Positions 5,245-6,071 of a stretch of 6,071 nt of DNA are shown here, piece by piece. A model generated the notes under the pieces. The model was not told the DNA's origin. It did no database searches and saw nothing but the letters and a program-made list of their open reading frames with translations. The stretch lies in assembly GCA_009885355.1 (NCBI GenBank), contig VFKW01000138.1:1-6071 (forward strand), given 5' to 3'. The position numbers and the translations under genes were made by a program. Within the stretch, counting starts at the first letter, position 1. Each line of letters opens with the position of its first letter. The DNA is from Candidatus Berkelbacteria bacterium (GTDB taxonomy: Bacteria; Patescibacteriota; UBA1384; VFKW01).

Positions 5245-5524
5245 TTAGAATCCTTTCTGATCTCGCAGCCGGCTTAATACCTAAATAGAGTGACCACAAA
5301 GCCAAGGATTTTTCGTCCCATTGACCAAGTGGAATCAATGATGCGACCTGAGTAATTTCGTCTTTAGAGTACGTCTTAAAAAGCCAGTCCGTAGCTTCTT
5401 TGCTTCCATAATTAAGTACCTGGGATATTATCAGTTTTTTATGGGCGACAAGATCAATTTTCTCCGGATCATACGACCAGAGTACGGCCAGAACAAATGA
5501 TGGCAATGTTTCTTTTAATTTCAT
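5234..5524 (-). CDS. DUF6922-like small protein, putative antitoxin partner
   Basis: This 96-residue protein contains VLWSYDPEKIDLVAHKK (14-30), SQVLNYGSKEATDWLF (34-49) and GQWDEKSLALWSLYLG (67-82), the pattern I associate with DUF6922 proteins next to AbiEii-type nucleotidyltransferases. No catalytic motif is visible and it looks all-alpha. It starts at ATG 5524 after TAAGGAA, 12 bases past the previous gene's stop, and runs 11 bases into the nucleotidyltransferase gene. Position before the toxin and overlapping frames suggest an antitoxin or a toxin-positioning partner. The family name is from memory and the role is inferred from context. Confidence 0.7.
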   Translation of the reverse strand: MKLKETLPSFVLAVLWSYDPEKIDLVAHKKLIISQVLNYGSKEATDWLFKTYSKDEITQVASLIPLGQWDEKSLALWSLYLGIKPAARSERILSGK

Positions 5525-5536
5525 ATAGATTCCTTA

Positions 5537-5809
5537 TCAAATGCAATTTCGAGCTGTATTTTTGAGGTATTTTCGCTCATCAATTGGCTCCTGATTGTTG
5601 AGAATATAATTATTTATAAACATAAAAACAGGTCGAGAGTAAATTTTTTTCGGGTGTTGCAAATAGGCCTCGCGAATCTTTTCAATACCGATCTCTTGCT
5701 TTAGCATCCGAATTTCATCAAGTCCGCCTAGGGACATAATTTGATGAATTGTTTCCGGATTATCTATCTTCGCACCCCGATTATACCATGTGTATTTCTG
5801 GTAATTCAT
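5537..5809 (-). CDS. Small protein of unknown function, first gene of the toxin operon
   Basis: The 90-residue protein MNYQKYTWYNRGAKIDNPE onward is not firmly recognised. I prefer the ATG at 5809 over the in-frame one at 5827: the six extra codons are the TGCTATAAT promoter core, and transcription should begin at or beside 5809, giving a leaderless message. From ETIHQIMSLGG to FINNYI it aligns without gaps over 51 residues to the next gene product (I, Q, G, L, I, P and Y identical, many hydrophobic positions conserved), so the two may be distant paralogs. TWYNRGAKIDNPETI near the start and QHPKKIYSRPVFMFI are its strongest features. It ends 12 bases before the next start, consistent with an operon. 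A regulatory or antitoxin role is inferred only from context. Confidence 0.7.
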   Translation of the reverse strand: MNYQKYTWYNRGAKIDNPETIHQIMSLGGLDEIRMLKQEIGIEKIREAYLQHPKKIYSRPVFMFINNYILNNQEPIDERKYLKNTARNCI

Positions 5810-5815
5810 AAGATG

Positions 5816-5824
5816 ATTATAGCA
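5816..5824 (-). promoter_or_regulatory. Extended -10 promoter of the toxin operon
   Basis: The minus strand reads TGC then TATAAT (5824-5816), an extended -10. The expected start point, seven bases on, is 5809, the A of the preferred ATG. The -35 region is weak (TATAAA at 5844-5839), which extended -10 promoters tolerate. The 5825-5960 stretch shows no convincing gene. Confidence 0.6.
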
Positions 5825-5960
5825 CAAAATAGATTTATTTTATAGGTATTTTTGAATGATAATCGTACCTGCTAACAATTTCTCCATAAAATCCATCCCC
5901 TACGAAGCATTGGATGATTTAAAACAAAATCCACGCGACCTCTAATGCTTTTTAAGGTGA

Positions 5961-6066
5961 TTTCTCCCCGCCAGTCTTTCCATCTTATAGAACAAATAGT
6001 CTGCCTGCCTCAAGGTCGTTCAGCTCTAAGGGTGCTCCACCTTGACCCAGCCAGCCTATTTGTTCT
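5961..6066. repeat. Direct repeat, right copy, with terminal stem-loop
   Basis: 5961-5998 and 6001-6013 repeat 4321-4357 and 4421-4433. In this copy the segment folds into a long imperfect stem: agaacaaatag (5989-5999) with ctatttgttct (6056-6066), and tcaaggt (6010-6016) with accttga (6039-6045), with partial pairing between. It resembles a small mobile or structured-RNA element that may continue past the window. Confidence 0.7.
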
Positions 6067-6071
6067 TAGCC

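Noticed and set aside
5856..5945. Plus-strand 29-residue frame ending PYEALDDLKQNPRDL
   Set aside because: It has no ribosome site, opposes every other gene and matches nothing I recognise. It might be a remnant of a longer gene but cannot be supported.

Overview
The window looks like a piece of a small bacterial genome, most likely from the Candidate Phyla Radiation (Patescibacteria). Reasons: A+T-rich intergenic DNA, short genes with strong Shine-Dalgarno sites, a secreted Lcl/DUF1566-type protein, and a diversity-generating retroelement (DGR) of the kind reported as common in these lineages. TGA serves as a stop codon in two genes, which argues against the Gracilibacteria/SR1 recoded groups. 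The phylum assignment is inference. Every gene I support lies on the minus strand, so the window reads right to left. Both ends fall in low-complexity or repeated DNA, as contig ends often do.

Positions 1-3150 hold a DGR cassette. In transcription order it has: a promoter with an inverted repeat in its spacer (3120-3149); a short leader ORF crossed by a GA dinucleotide tract (3002-3085); the membrane-anchored target protein gene (1850-2926), whose last 132 bases are the variable repeat (VR); a palindrome just after the VR; a GIY-YIG nuclease gene (1327-1662) overlapping the accessory gene avd (993-1340); the template repeat (TR, 531-662) bracketed by hairpins; and the start of the reverse transcriptase gene (394 to the left edge). 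I compared TR and VR base by base: they differ at 13 of 132 positions, and every difference falls on an adenine of the template in the coding sense. That is the signature of adenine-directed mutagenic retrohoming. Ten asparagine codons of the template have become Tyr, Ala, Ile, Val, Ser or Thr in the target.

Positions 3150-4300 hold a Fic-family enzyme gene with an N-terminal inhibitory motif and a C-terminal DNA-binding-like segment. Its consensus-like promoter is overlapped by a 14-bp inverted repeat, which suggests autoregulation.

Positions 4300-6071 hold a three-gene operon: two small alpha-helical-looking proteins that resemble each other weakly, then an AbiEii/DUF1814 nucleotidyltransferase. 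This is probably a toxin-antitoxin or abortive-infection module. It is bracketed by a direct repeat of about 37 bp. The first gene appears to be leaderless, because an extended -10 promoter ends one helical step before its ATG.

The most notable items are the DGR with a nuclease gene embedded in it, and the shared CCCCGTTAG palindromes next to the TR and VR.
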